Shown here: positions 45,367-58,570 of the stretch, one piece after another | Position numbering within the stretch: position 1 is the stretch's first letter | Layout of the letters: each line of letters starts with the position of its first letter | DNA from: Mesorhizobium qingshengii | Lineage (GTDB): Bacteria > Pseudomonadota > Alphaproteobacteria > Rhizobiales > Rhizobiaceae | NCBI RefSeq assembly: GCF_027563465.1 | Contig: NZ_JAPFQA010000004.1 | Span: 124,001 to 188,000, forward strand | Length of the DNA stretch: 64,000 nt | Reading direction: 5' to 3' | The notes under the pieces: model-generated | Database searches by the model: none | Seen by the model: the letters and a program-made list of their open reading frames with translations, nothing else | Told to the model about the DNA's origin: nothing | Program-made: the position numbers and the translations under genes

Positions 45367-47190
45367 ATGTGCGGTATCGTTGGAATCGTCGGCCATTCGC
45401 AGGTTGCGCCGCGCATCGTCGATGCGCTGAAGCGGCTCGAATATCGCGGCTATGACTCGGCCGGTGTCGCCACCATCGAGCATGGCCAGCTTGCCCGCCG
45501 CCGCGCCGAGGGCAAGCTGATCAATCTCGAACGCAAGTTGAAGGACGAGCCACTCAACGGCACGATCGGCATCGGCCACACGCGCTGGGCGACGCATGGC
45601 GTGCCGAACGAGACCAATGCGCATCCGCATTTTTCCGACGGCGTCGCCATCGTCCATAACGGCATCATTGAGAATTTCGCCGAGCTGCGCGACGAGCTGA
45701 TCCGCGACGGCTACAGTTTTTCCTCGCAGACTGACACCGAAGTCGTCGCCCATCTGGTGGCGCGCGAACTGACCAAGGGGCTGAAGCCGGTCGAGGCCGC
45801 GCACCAGGCGCTGAAGCGGCTGCAAGGCGCCTTTGCGCTGGCCATCATGTTCAAGGGCGACGAGGATCTTATCGTCGGCGCGCGCAATGGCCCGCCACTG
45901 GCTGTCGGCCATGGCGATGGCGAGATGTTCCTGGGCTCCGACGCCATCGCGCTCGCCCCGTTCACCAATTCAATCACCTATCTGGAAGACGGCGACTGGG
46001 CGGTGGTGCGTCGCGACGGTGTCATCATTTTCGACATCGACGGCAAAAAGGTCGACCGCAAACGCCAGCAGTCGCTTTCGACCAGCTTCATGGTCGACAA
46101 GGGCAATCGCCGCCATTTCATGGAAAAGGAAATCCATGAACAGCCCGAGGTGATCTCGCACACGCTGGCGAACTATCTGGATTTCGTCGGTGGCGTCTGC
46201 AAGCCGCTTGACCTGCCGTTCGATTTTGCCAGGATCAACCGGCTGGCGATTTCGGCCTGCGGCACCGCATATCTCGCCGGCCTGATCGGCAAATACTGGT
46301 TCGAGCGCTATGCGCGGCTGCCGGTCGACATCGATGTCGCCTCGGAATTCCGCTACCGCGAGATGCCGCTGTCTGCGGACGATGCCGCCTTCTTCATCTC
46401 GCAGTCGGGTGAGACCGCCGACACACTGGCCTCGTTGCGCTATTGCCGCAAGGCGGGGATGAAGATCGGCGCGGTCGTCAACGTGCGTGAATCGACCATG
46501 GCGCGCGAATCCGACGTCGTGCTGCCGACTTTGGCCGGCCCGGAGATCGGTGTCGCTTCGACCAAGGCCTTCACCTGCCAGCTCTCGGTGCTGGCCTCGC
46601 TTGCCGTGCGTGCCGGCGTGGCGCGCGGGACGATTTCGAAGGAGCAGGAGAAAACTCTGGTGCGCGAGCTTTCGGAAGCGCCGCGCTACGCCAACCAGGT
46701 GCTCAAGCTTGAAGAGCAGATCGAACGGATCGCACGGGAATTGTCGCGCTACAGCGATGTGCTCTATCTCGGCCGCGACACCAATTTCCCGCTGGCCATG
46801 GAAGGGGCGCTGAAGCTCAAGGAAATCTCCTATATCCATGCCGAGGGCTATGCCGCGGGCGAGTTGAAGCATGGCCCGATCGCGCTGATCGACGAGAACA
46901 TGCCGGTGATCGTCATCGCCCCGCATGACCGGATTTTCGAAAAGACCGTGTCGAACATGCAGGAAGTGGCGGCGCGTGGCGGCAAGATCATCCTGATCAC
47001 CGACGGCAAGGGCGCGGCGCTTGCGAGCGTGAAGACGATGGAAACGATCGTGCTGCCGGACGTGCCCGAAATCATCTCGCCGATCATCTACGCGCTGCCG
47101 ATCCAGATGCTCGCCTATTTCACCGCCGTATTCATGGGTACCGACGTCGACCAGCCGCGCAATCTGGCGAAATCGGTGACGGTGGAATAG
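45367..47190 (+). CDS. glmS: glutamine-fructose-6-phosphate aminotransferase
   Basis: This 607-residue enzyme makes glucosamine-6-phosphate for the GlmU pathway. The N-terminal Ntn glutaminase begins MCGIVGIVGHS, with Cys1 of the mature enzyme as the nucleophile, and has HTRWATHG (about 72-79). Two SIS sugar-isomerase domains follow (about 280-600; SACGTAYLAG and SQSGETADT). The C-terminus is DVDQPRNLAKSVTVE. The ATG at 45367 is fixed by the need for Cys at position 2. No glmS ribozyme or sRNA site is obvious in the 225-bp leader. Confidence 0.97.
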   Translation: MCGIVGIVGHSQVAPRIVDALKRLEYRGYDSAGVATIEHGQLARRRAEGKLINLERKLKDEPLNGTIGIGHTRWATHGVPNETNAHPHFSDGVAIVHNGIIENFAELRDELIRDGYSFSSQTDTEVVAHLVARELTKGLKPVEAAHQALKRLQGAFALAIMFKGDEDLIVGARNGPPLAVGHGDGEMFLGSDAIALAPFTNSITYLEDGDWAVVRRDGVIIFDIDGKKVDRKRQQSLSTSFMVDKGNRRHFMEKEIHEQPEVISHTLANYLDFVGGVCKPLDLPFDFARINRLAISACGTAYLAGLIGKYWFERYARLPVDIDVASEFRYREMPLSADDAAFFISQSGETADTLASLRYCRKAGMKIGAVVNVRESTMARESDVVLPTLAGPEIGVASTKAFTCQLSVLASLAVRAGVARGTISKEQEKTLVRELSEAPRYANQVLKLEEQIERIARELSRYSDVLYLGRDTNFPLAMEGALKLKEISYIHAEGYAAGELKHGPIALIDENMPVIVIAPHDRIFEKTVSNMQEVAARGGKIILITDGKGAALASVKTMETIVLPDVPEIISPIIYALPIQMLAYFTAVFMGTDVDQPRNLAKSVTVE

Positions 47191-47267
47191 GCGCCTTTAA
47201 AAACTTCGCAGTTCCAAAGCGCCTTCCGGTTCACTAATGTTGCGTTGCAACCTGCGCCCGGTGGACC

Positions 47268-48026
47268 ATGTCCGATGCTCCGAAGACCTCCGGCATGACC
47301 CGGCTGAGGAACTATTTCCTCACAGGCTTCGTCGTCTGCGCGCCACTGGCGATCACCGCCTATATCGCCTGGTCATTCATCGGCTGGGTCGATTCCTGGG
47401 TAAAACCGTACATTCCGGCACGCTATAGCCCCGATTCCTATCTGCCGTTTCCTGTCCCGGGATTCGGACTGATCGTCGCCCTGATCCTGATCACGCTGAT
47501 CGGCTTCCTGGCAGCCAACATCGTCGGCCGCGCCATCGTCAATTTTGGCGAACGCCTGCTTGGCCGCATGCCGCTGGTGCGCGGCATCTATGGTTCGCTG
47601 AAGCAGATCTTCGAGACCGTGCTGTCCAACAAGGGCGACATGTTCCGCCAGGTCGGGTTGGTCGAATATCCGCGCAAGGGCGTCTGGTCCTTGGTCTTCG
47701 TCGCCAGCGAGAAGGAAACCGAGATCAATGAGAAGCTCGATCAGGAAGGCGATCCGCTGATCGCCGTGTTCATGCCCTGCACGCCCAATCCAACGACGGG
47801 CTTTCTCATGTACGTGCCGAAGTCGGACATCGTGCTGCTCGACATGACGATCGAGGACGGCGCAAAGCTGATCGTGTCCGCCGGGCTGGTTGCGCCCGAG
47901 GTCAAGTCGAAAATGGTTGTCGTGAATGGCGAGCCGATCGAGGGCGTGCTTGCCAACCCGTCGGTTGGCGCCTTGGCTCAGCCGGCGCGCAAGAGCCGCA
48001 CGGCCTCGTCGCGGCCGAACAAGTAA
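47268..48026 (+). CDS. DUF502 family membrane protein
   Basis: This 252-residue protein has two N-terminal helices (FLTGFVVCAPLAITAYIAW and FGLIVALILITLIGFLAA) and a soluble domain with LVRGIYGSLKQIFETV and FMPCTPNPTTGFLMYVP, matching DUF502. Function is not established. The last 49 bases overlap the 3' end of recG on the opposite strand, so the basic C-terminal tail (PARKSRTASSRPNK) is encoded antisense to recG. Confidence 0.9.
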   Translation: MSDAPKTSGMTRLRNYFLTGFVVCAPLAITAYIAWSFIGWVDSWVKPYIPARYSPDSYLPFPVPGFGLIVALILITLIGFLAANIVGRAIVNFGERLLGRMPLVRGIYGSLKQIFETVLSNKGDMFRQVGLVEYPRKGVWSLVFVASEKETEINEKLDQEGDPLIAVFMPCTPNPTTGFLMYVPKSDIVLLDMTIEDGAKLIVSAGLVAPEVKSKMVVVNGEPIEGVLANPSVGALAQPARKSRTASSRPNK

Positions 48027-50086
48027 AGCAGCAGGCGCAGCGCAGCGCCCCGATCGGACTGCAGCTCCGGGTCGCGGGACAGGATCAGCCTCGCGTCGTC
48101 GCGGGCGGCCTCCAAAAGGTCGGCATGCGCCTCGATGCGCGCCACCTGGAAACCCGGCGTGCCGGACTGGCGGGTGCCCAGCAACTCGCCTTCGCCGCGC
48201 AGCTTCAGATCCTCCTCGGCGATCATGAAGCCATCTTCCGTCTCGCGCATCACCGACAGTCGTCGCTTGGCCGTCTCGCCAAGCGGGTCCTTGTAGAGCA
48301 GCACACAGGACGACTTGATGTCGCCGCGTCCGACGCGGCCGCGCAGCTGGTGCAGCTGGGCGAGGCCAAATCGTTCGGCATGTTCGATGACCATGACAGT
48401 GGCGTCAGGCACGTCGACACCGACCTCGATGACCGTGGTGGCGATCAGGATGCGCGTCTCGCCCTGCTTGAAGGCGCGCATCGCCTCATCCTTCTCGGCA
48501 CCTTTCATGCGGCCATGAACAAGGCCGATGCGGTCGCCGAACAGCGGTTTCAGCGAAGCGAAACGGTCCTCGGCCGACATCAGCTTGATTTCTTCGGATT
48601 CCTCGACCAACGGGCAGATCCAGTAGATCTTCTGGCCACCGGCGACGGCCTCAACCATGCGGCCGAGCAGTTCGTCGAGCCGTTCGAGGGGCAGTGTGAC
48701 GGTGCGGATCGGCTGGCGGCCGGTCGGCTTTTCCGTCAGCTTCGACACATCCATGTCGCCGAAGGCGGTCAGCACCAGCGTGCGCGGGATGGGTGTGGCC
48801 GTCATCACCAGCATGTCGGGCGCGTCGCCCTTGGCGGTGATGGCAAGCCGCTGATGGACGCCGAAGCGGTGTTGCTCGTCGATGACGGCGAAGACCAGGT
48901 CGTGGAAGATCACCGTCTCCTGGAACAGCGCGTGGGTGCCGACGACGATGTCGATCTCGCCGCTCGCCAGACCAGCCAGCGCGTCGGTGCGTTCGCGGCC
49001 TTTTTCACGGCCGGTCAGGATGGCGATCCGCAGCCCGGCCTTGGCGGCAAGAGGCGCGATCGTCGCCAGGTGCTGCCGCGCCAGGATTTCGGTCGGTGCC
49101 ATCAGTGCTGCCTGGCCTCCGGCCTCGACGGCGCGCGCCATGGCGAGCAGCGCGACGACCGTCTTGCCGGAGCCGACATCGCCTTGCAGCAGCCGCAGCA
49201 TGCGTTCGGGATCGGCGAGGTCGGCATTTATTTCGGCAAGCGCGAATTCTTGGGCAGCCGTCAACGAATAGGGCAGGGCCTTGCGCAGTCTTTCGACAAT
49301 GCGGCCGTCGCCAATGAGAGGCCGCCCGGACAGGCGGCGGACTTTGGCCCGCACCAGCGCCAGCGAGACCTGGCCTGCCAGCAACTCGTCGTAGGCAAGG
49401 CGCCGCCAGGCGGCACCGTCCACGGAGACATCGATCGGGTCCGCCGGATTGTGGATGCGAGCGAGCGCATCGCCAAAGGCCGGAAAGCTCTGTCGGCGCA
49501 TGAACGCGCCATCCTGCCATTCGGCCAATACAGGCAAGCGCGCGAGCGCCTGGCCGATCGCCCGGCGCAGCACCTTGCCAGAGAGCCCGGCGGTGAGCGG
49601 ATAGACCGGTTCGACGAGCGGCAGGCTCTCCGCCTCGCTTGCGAGCGCGATATAGTCGGGATGGACCATGGTCGGGCGGCCGTTGAACCATTCCATGCGG
49701 CCGGAAATCACGACATGCTCACCCTCGGGCATCGCCTTTTCAAGATAAGAGGCATGAGCATGGAAGAAGGTTAGCGCGATCTCGCCAGTGTCGTCATGGG
49801 CATAAACCCGGTATGGCACCGACCTGTTGCCGCGCGGCGGCGGCTGATGACGGTCGATGCGCACGTCGAGGGTGACGATCGCGCCTTCGGCCGAACCGGC
49901 AATGCCCGGGCGGTTGCGGCGATCGATGACGGTGTGCGGCAGCACGAACAGAAGGTCGCCGGCACGCGCCGCGCGATCGCCGAGATCGACGGCGACGACC
50001 TTCTCGATCAGCGCGCCAACCTTCGGGCCCACGCCTGCAAGCGAGGTGATCGGGACGAACAAGGGGTCGAGCAGGGAAGGACGCAT
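47978..50086 (-). CDS. recG: ATP-dependent DNA helicase RecG
   Basis: This 702-residue helicase processes stalled replication forks. The N-terminal wedge domain (1-260, OB-fold) is followed by motor domains with Walker A LLQGDVGSGKTVVALLAMA (about 298), DEQH (VIDEQHRFG, about 400) and motif VI QLRGRVGRG (about 590). The C-terminal TRG-like region is near 620-660. The sdhE gene starts divergently 92 bp away. The 3' end overlaps the DUF502 gene by 49 bp tail to tail. Confidence 0.96.
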   Translation of the reverse strand: MRPSLLDPLFVPITSLAGVGPKVGALIEKVVAVDLGDRAARAGDLLFVLPHTVIDRRNRPGIAGSAEGAIVTLDVRIDRHQPPPRGNRSVPYRVYAHDDTGEIALTFFHAHASYLEKAMPEGEHVVISGRMEWFNGRPTMVHPDYIALASEAESLPLVEPVYPLTAGLSGKVLRRAIGQALARLPVLAEWQDGAFMRRQSFPAFGDALARIHNPADPIDVSVDGAAWRRLAYDELLAGQVSLALVRAKVRRLSGRPLIGDGRIVERLRKALPYSLTAAQEFALAEINADLADPERMLRLLQGDVGSGKTVVALLAMARAVEAGGQAALMAPTEILARQHLATIAPLAAKAGLRIAILTGREKGRERTDALAGLASGEIDIVVGTHALFQETVIFHDLVFAVIDEQHRFGVHQRLAITAKGDAPDMLVMTATPIPRTLVLTAFGDMDVSKLTEKPTGRQPIRTVTLPLERLDELLGRMVEAVAGGQKIYWICPLVEESEEIKLMSAEDRFASLKPLFGDRIGLVHGRMKGAEKDEAMRAFKQGETRILIATTVIEVGVDVPDATVMVIEHAERFGLAQLHQLRGRVGRGDIKSSCVLLYKDPLGETAKRRLSVMRETEDGFMIAEEDLKLRGEGELLGTRQSGTPGFQVARIEAHADLLEAARDDARLILSRDPELQSDRGAALRLLLYLFGRDEAVRLLRAG

Positions 50087-50178
50087 GATGTCAGCTTATG
50101 TCGCGACGGCCACAGCGCAAGGCTGACAGCACCTTCTATCCACGCTATATGCGCCGCAGCAAGCGAGGATGCGGCACA

Positions 50179-50481
50179 ATGACCGGAACGACGAGATCAA
50201 GTGCCGGGTTGGCAAGCGAGGGGCTCGATGCCCGTCGCCGCAAGCTGCTGTTTCGCTCCTGGCATCGCGGCCTGCGCGAGATGGACCTGATCCTCGGCAC
50301 GTTCGCCGACGCCGAAATCGGCGCCTTGACCAGCGAGGAGATCGACCAATATGAGAGGCTCCTCGACATTCCCGACACCGAATTCCTGCCCATGGTCACC
50401 GGCGAACTCCCAGTCCCGGCGGACGTTGATTGTGCCGTCCTGCAAAAGATCCTGGCTTTCCGCCACTCCATGACATTCTGA
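50179..50481 (+). CDS. sdhE: succinate dehydrogenase assembly factor 2 (SdhE family)
   Basis: This 100-residue helical protein inserts FAD into succinate dehydrogenase. The conserved motif is RSWHRGLREMDLILGTF (about 27-43; R-G-x-x-E), followed by EIDQYERLLDIPDTEF. The ATG at 50179 was chosen for family length with GAGG upstream; ATG 50149 would add ten residues. mfd starts 13 bp after its stop, so they may share a transcript. Confidence 0.92.
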   Translation: MTGTTRSSAGLASEGLDARRRKLLFRSWHRGLREMDLILGTFADAEIGALTSEEIDQYERLLDIPDTEFLPMVTGELPVPADVDCAVLQKILAFRHSMTF

Positions 50482-50494
50482 ACGACGTGATTTC

Positions 50495-53992
<3,498 letters not shown>

Positions 53993-54182
53993 TATCATGG
54001 CTGGCGCCTTTCGATGGAAAGGTGGCCTTCGACTGCCTGGGATTTGTTGAAAGGCAAAAGTAACTGAAGCGCAGGGATCAGGCGGTATCTGTGGGGGGCG
54101 ATGTGCGACGAATGGAGCCATTGAAGTATCTTTGCTCAGGGGTTCAGATGGTCTTGCAACTCATCGCTGAAGGGGGAAATCC

Positions 54183-54521
54183 ATGAACCCGCCAACCTTC
54201 GATGAATACTGGCTCGGCTATCTCGCTGGTCATTCGAAACCTTCGACCCGGCTTATCCACTACCTCGGCCTGTTCTTCGCGCCGATCGCCGGCGTCGCGG
54301 CGTCATTTCTTGTCGTCTGGTGGGCCTTCCTCGTCATCATTCCCATCTTCTATCTTGCTGCTCTGCTTACCCATCCTTTGCTCGAGCACAACAGCAACAA
54401 GCCTTTCGCGGATCGCCCTCTGTGGAGCGCCATCGCGCTGCTCCGTATGCTTGCACTCGACCTGACTGGAGGCCTTGGCCGCCACCTTAGGCGAGTGAAC
54501 GAGGCCGCCCGACAAGCATGA
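54183..54521 (+). CDS. Mpo1-like (DUF962) membrane protein
   Basis: This 112-residue protein has EYWLGYLAGHSKPSTRLIHY (about 8-27), a variant of the DUF962/Mpo1 H-x4-N/S-x-x-x-H pattern. Two membrane segments follow (LGLFFAPIAGVAASFLVVWW and AFLVIIPIFYLAALL). A late His-x3-H (THPLLEHNSNKPF) completes the set that in Mpo1 binds iron for fatty-acid alpha-oxidation; catalysis is not shown for bacterial members. AGGGGGAAA precedes the ATG. It overlaps the next gene by 4 bp. Confidence 0.8.
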   Translation: MNPPTFDEYWLGYLAGHSKPSTRLIHYLGLFFAPIAGVAASFLVVWWAFLVIIPIFYLAALLTHPLLEHNSNKPFADRPLWSAIALLRMLALDLTGGLGRHLRRVNEAARQA

Positions 54522-54952
54522 CAATGGCGGTCGTCGCTCTCTGCTCGGCCATTCTGCTGTTCGCAGCCGGCTTTCATCTCTATTGGGGTCTCGGCGGTCA
54601 CATCGGCGTTGGCGTTTCGCTCCCGCAGCGCGAAGATGGCAGCACGGCCATGAAGGCAACGGCCTTCGGCGCCACAATTGTGGGGCTGATACTGGCGCTG
54701 GTGCTGCTGCTCATTCTTGGCCTCGTCGGCGTGATCCGTTTGCCGGTGCCGCAAGAATGGCTGAAGGCAGCCATGCTCTTTTGGGCGGTCGTCTTCAGCG
54801 CGCGAGCGCTGAGTTGGTCGAGATATGTCGGTTTGTTCAAAAAGGTCAGGACAACGCGCTTCGCCAGCTATGACACTTTGCTTTTCAGCCCTTTGTGCCT
54901 GGTTTTGGGGATAGGCTTTTTCTATCTGGGGCTGACCGACCACTTGCAATGA
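54518..54952 (+). CDS. DUF3995 membrane protein
   Basis: This 144-residue inner membrane protein has four hydrophobic helices. AAGFHLYWGLGGHIG (about 16-30) and the end FSPLCLVLGIGFFYLGL are typical of DUF3995. No function is known. Its ATG overlaps the stop of the Mpo1-like gene (ATGA), so both are translated from one message. Confidence 0.85.
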   Translation: MTMAVVALCSAILLFAAGFHLYWGLGGHIGVGVSLPQREDGSTAMKATAFGATIVGLILALVLLLILGLVGVIRLPVPQEWLKAAMLFWAVVFSARALSWSRYVGLFKKVRTTRFASYDTLLFSPLCLVLGIGFFYLGLTDHLQ

Positions 54953-55088
54953 CCTGCCGACCATCATTCGCCAGCGCTTGAATTCCGGTCTAGAATAGGA
55001 AATCGGCTTCGTGTATGGAGCCGCGATCCCCCGTATGGGGCCGGGAATGGCGGAGTATAGGCCGCTGGAAAGAGCGTTGGGTGCAGCG

Positions 55089-56462
55089 ATGACGAAATGG
55101 TCGCCGAATTCGTGGAGAGCAAAGCCGATCAAGCAGGTTCCTGCCTATCCGGATCTTGCCGCGCTGAAGAACACGGAAGCCCAGCTGGCGACGTTTCCAC
55201 CGCTGGTTTTTGCAGGTGAGGCGCGCAAGCTGAAGAAGCAGCTCGCGGCTGTCGCCGCCGGCGACGCCTTCCTTCTCCAGGGTGGCGATTGCGCCGAGAG
55301 TTTTGCAGAACACGGCGCGGACAACATCCGCGACTTCTTCCGCGTGTTCCTGCAGATGTCGGTCGTGCTGACCTTTGCCGGCGCACAGCCGGTGGTGAAG
55401 GTTGGCCGCGTTGCCGGCCAGTTCGCCAAGCCGCGCTCGTCCGACAACGAAACCAAGAGCGGTGTGACGCTGCCCAGCTATCGCGGCGACATCATCAACG
55501 GCATCGAATTCGACGCCAAGTCGCGCATTCCCGATCCTGCACGGCAGGAGATGGCCTACCGCCAGTCGGCGGCGACGCTCAACCTTTTGCGCGCCTTCGC
55601 TCAGGGTGGTTATGCCAGCCTGGAGAATGTGCATCGCTGGATGCTCGGCTTCGTGTCCGACAGTCCGCAGGGCGAGAAATACGAGTCGCTCGCCAACCGC
55701 ATCACCGAGACGATGGACTTCATGACGGCCGTCGGCATCACCTCGGAAACCAATTACGCGCTGCGCGAGACCGATTTCTACACCAGCCACGAGGCGCTGC
55801 TGCTCGGCTATGAGGAGGCGCTGACCCGCGTCGATTCGACCTCCGGCGATTGGTACGCGACATCAGGCCACATGATCTGGATCGGCGACCGCACGCGCCA
55901 GCCCGACCATGCCCATGTCGAATACTGCCGCGGCATCAAGAATCCGCTTGGCCTGAAATGCGGTCCGTCGCTGACGCCGGACGGCTTGCTGGAACTGATC
56001 GACCTGCTCAATCCGGAGAACGAACCCGGTCGGCTGACGCTGATCGCGCGCTTCGGTTCCGACAAGGTCGCCGACTATCTGCCGAAGCTGGTGCGCGCGG
56101 TGAAGAAGGAAGGGCGCAGCGTTGTCTGGTCGTCGGACCCGATGCATGGCAACACCATCGAGGCCGCCGGCTACAAGACGCGGCCGTTCGACCGCATCCT
56201 GAAGGAGGTGCAGACCTTCTTCGAGGTGCATCGCGCCGAAGGCACCCATCCGGGCGGCATCCACGTCGAGATGACCGGCAAGAATGTCACCGAATGCACC
56301 GGTGGCGCGCGCGCCATCACGGCCGAGGAGCTGCAGGATCGCTACCACACGCATTGCGACCCGCGCCTCAATGCCGATCAGGCGATCGAACTGGCCTTCC
56401 TGGTTTCGGACCTGCTCAAGAAGAGCCATCCAGTCCAGCACAAGCAGGCCGTCAACGGCTGA
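55089..56462 (+). CDS. aroG: class II 3-deoxy-D-arabino-heptulosonate 7-phosphate synthase
   Basis: This 457-residue enzyme makes the first committed intermediate of the shikimate pathway. It belongs to the plant-like class [21 protein letters not shown] at the start, [11 protein letters not shown] (about 60-70, metal Cys), [11 protein letters not shown], then [11 protein letters not shown] (about 353) and [15 protein letters not shown] (about 390-404). The ATG at 55089 fits the family length; the frame upstream is open but lacks family sequence. A hairpin terminator follows the stop. Confidence 0.95.
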   Translation: MTKWSPNSWRAKPIKQVPAYPDLAALKNTEAQLATFPPLVFAGEARKLKKQLAAVAAGDAFLLQGGDCAESFAEHGADNIRDFFRVFLQMSVVLTFAGAQPVVKVGRVAGQFAKPRSSDNETKSGVTLPSYRGDIINGIEFDAKSRIPDPARQEMAYRQSAATLNLLRAFAQGGYASLENVHRWMLGFVSDSPQGEKYESLANRITETMDFMTAVGITSETNYALRETDFYTSHEALLLGYEEALTRVDSTSGDWYATSGHMIWIGDRTRQPDHAHVEYCRGIKNPLGLKCGPSLTPDGLLELIDLLNPENEPGRLTLIARFGSDKVADYLPKLVRAVKKEGRSVVWSSDPMHGNTIEAAGYKTRPFDRILKEVQTFFEVHRAEGTHPGGIHVEMTGKNVTECTGGARAITAEELQDRYHTHCDPRLNADQAIELAFLVSDLLKKSHPVQHKQAVNG

Positions 56463-56493
56463 TCTTCGCCGCGATCCGAATGAACCCATGAAA

Positions 56494-56522
56494 GAGGCGC
56501 CCGAGAAATCCGGCGCCTTTTC
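56494..56522 (+). terminator. terminator after the DAHP synthase gene
   Basis: AGGCGCC (56495-56501) pairs with GGCGCCT (56512-56518), followed by TTTTC. It is about 30 bp past the stop codon. Confidence 0.6.
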
Positions 56523-56591
56523 TGTTTTCAGCTCAGCACCCGCGCTCCCGGCGCGCGCCGACGGGACGGGGATCGGCAAAGACCGATAATA

Positions 56592-57662
56592 TCAGTCCTT
56601 CTTGTAGAGCAGCCAGCTCTTGCCAGCACGGCTGGCCATCGTCGAGTGCCTGGTGACGCGGTTGCGGCCGCTGACCTTGGAGCGATAAAGCGCCCGGTCG
56701 GCCTTGGTATAGAGGTCTTCGGGCCCATCGGCTTCGGATGCCATGCAGATACCCATCGAGACAGTGACGGTGCCGTAGTTCGTGCCGGTCTGGCTGCTGG
56801 TGAACGGCGTCTGTTCGATCAGCGCGCGAATGCGCTCAGCGATCTCGCAGGTGGCGTCCTCGCTGGCGCCCTCGATGATCAGCGCGAACTCCTCGCCGCC
56901 GGTGCGGGCGACGAACATGTCGCCGCGGATGCTGGTCTGGAGAATGTCGGCGATGATCTGGATGATCTTGTCGCCAACCGGGTGGCCATAGCGATCGTTG
57001 ATGTCCTTGAAACGATCGATGTCGGCAAGGATCAACGCGTTGAACAGGATGCCCTTGTTGCTGTTGTAGATCCTGGTGATCTCCTTGTCGAAAGCGCGGC
57101 GATTCCAGATGTGGGTCAAGGGATCGGTATCGGCCAGCCGCTTGTATTCCTCAAGCTTCGACTTGACGCTCTCAAGCTCGGCGGTCTTGTCGCTGAGCGT
57201 CGAGGCGACCTGCCTGCCGTGGTCGATCGTCGAATTGGTGGCAATTGCCATGGCGTTGGCGATCTTGTGCAGAAGATCCTGGGAGAGAAGGCTGCGGCTG
57301 CTCAATCCGCTCGATGTTTCATCGAGAATCCTGCCATATTTCTCGATGTGGCTGCGTTCGCTTCTCAGCAGTAGCGCGACGTCCTCGAGCTCCTTGGCGA
57401 TGACGTCTCGCGCATGCTCGACGATGCTGGGCCCATGGTTATGTGCAAAGAAGGTGCGCCCGATCTGGTCAAGCTCGTCCTGTGTCGGCCGGTTGCTCAG
57501 CGAAACGACGGCGAGGCTAAGCTCGCGATTGATGCCGCTCAGCGCTTCGTAGAAGATCTCATAGTTGCGCGGCAGTCCGAGGACGCCCAGCTGGCGCATC
57601 GTGGCGACAACCGTGGCTGCGATGTCGGTGCTTCGTTCGGTCTGGATTGCTGCCGGCTGCAT
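56592..57662 (-). CDS. diguanylate cyclase (GGDEF protein)
   Basis: This 356-residue cytosolic protein has an N-terminal helical region (about 10-165) with predicted coiled coil near SDKTAELESVKSKLEEYKRL. A GGDEF domain follows (about 180-340; DTDPLTHIWNRRAF and the catalytic GGEEF in ARTGGEEFALI). The RxxD inhibitory site is replaced by RGDM at the expected distance, so product inhibition may be lost. The ATG at 57662 precedes QPAAIQTERS; a longer frame upstream is less plausible. It is divergent from the GFA-family gene by about 410 bp. Confidence 0.9.
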   Translation of the reverse strand: MQPAAIQTERSTDIAATVVATMRQLGVLGLPRNYEIFYEALSGINRELSLAVVSLSNRPTQDELDQIGRTFFAHNHGPSIVEHARDVIAKELEDVALLLRSERSHIEKYGRILDETSSGLSSRSLLSQDLLHKIANAMAIATNSTIDHGRQVASTLSDKTAELESVKSKLEEYKRLADTDPLTHIWNRRAFDKEITRIYNSNKGILFNALILADIDRFKDINDRYGHPVGDKIIQIIADILQTSIRGDMFVARTGGEEFALIIEGASEDATCEIAERIRALIEQTPFTSSQTGTNYGTVTVSMGICMASEADGPEDLYTKADRALYRSKVSGRNRVTRHSTMASRAGKSWLLYKKD

Positions 57663-58072
57663 CTTCGATTCACTCTTCCCCTCGGAGCCCACCGTGAAAT
57701 TTCCGCGGGTTCCAATTGTCGCCGACCAGGGGAACGCTGCCCGACAGTCCAGAACAATTTGCGAAGAGACGCGTCCCACCCACGACCTTCACTTGCCGCG
57801 ACCATAAATGCGGCAGCGCTAAAGTTTCCTTAATTCGCGGGGATTGCGCCGGTTTTTCTCTACCTGGGGCTGTAGAAGCTCTAATTTGAGCATCAACAGT
57901 CCGAGACGACGCCAGCTTGGTGGCCTTGAATTCGAAGCTGTTCCAACATTGAACCGAATTTCGGATTCGCGATACCATTGCATGTCGCATTTGCTTGCGT
58001 GTGGCGGCCGTAAAGCTGGAATCCTGGCGCCGATGCCGATGCCAGGCAGAGTTTCTTCAAGGAGGGCTCGAA
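57663..58072. other. divergent intergenic region between the GGDEF and GFA-family genes
   Basis: These 410 bp contain the CtrA-like site at 57819 and a weak rightward promoter (TTGAAC 57949-57954 with ATACCA 17 bp later). I see no gene; the two short frames here lack codon bias and family sequence. Confidence 0.45.
57819..57833 (-). promoter_or_regulatory. CtrA-like half-site pair upstream of the diguanylate cyclase
   Basis: On the minus strand TTAA-N7-TTAG (57833-57819) differs by one base from the CtrA consensus TTAA-N7-TTAA. It lies about 160 bp upstream of the diguanylate cyclase start. Confidence 0.3.
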
Positions 58073-58489
58073 GTGAGTGACAGTCACCGGGGATCGTGTC
58101 TGTGCGGAGCGGTTCGCTTCAGTACGCGCGGAGCGCTGCGCGGCGTCGTCTATTGCCATTGCTCGCAGTGCAGGAAGCAGAGCGGACACTTCTATGCCGC
58201 GACCAACGTTGCCGACGCCAACATCGTGGTCGAAGGTGCGGAGAGCATCACCTGGTACGAGGCGTCTGTCTTCGCCAGGCGCGGTTTTTGCAAGGCATGC
58301 GGATCGCTGCTGTTCTGGAAGCCGCGCGACCAGGACTACATTTCGATCATGGCTGGATCGTTCGACAGGCCGACAGACCTCCAGGGCGAATGCCATATCT
58401 TCGTCGGCGACAAGGGCGACTATTATTCGATCGATGACGGGCTGCCGCAGTTTGAAAAGTCGACGCCTGCCATACCGGTCGCCGAATGA
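58073..58489 (+). CDS. GFA family (CENP-V/GFA domain) protein
   Basis: This 138-residue zinc protein has GSCLCGAVRF (about 6-15), YCHCSQCRKQSG (about 28-39) and GFCKACGSLLFW (about 71-82), the three Cys blocks of the glutathione-dependent formaldehyde-activating fold. The family is broad and most members have unknown thiol-related substrates. The GTG at 58073 is chosen over an upstream ATG because GGAGGG stands 7 nt before it and the protein then begins at the conserved domain. It is distinct from the gfa gene near frmA. Confidence 0.87.
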   Translation: MSDSHRGSCLCGAVRFSTRGALRGVVYCHCSQCRKQSGHFYAATNVADANIVVEGAESITWYEASVFARRGFCKACGSLLFWKPRDQDYISIMAGSFDRPTDLQGECHIFVGDKGDYYSIDDGLPQFEKSTPAIPVAE

Positions 58490-58570
58490 ATCTTGGACAA
58501 GTCGCCTTATTCCATTGATCTGGCCAGCCATTGCATTATCCCGTGCCGGTGATTCGGAAAGGGGTTTGGC

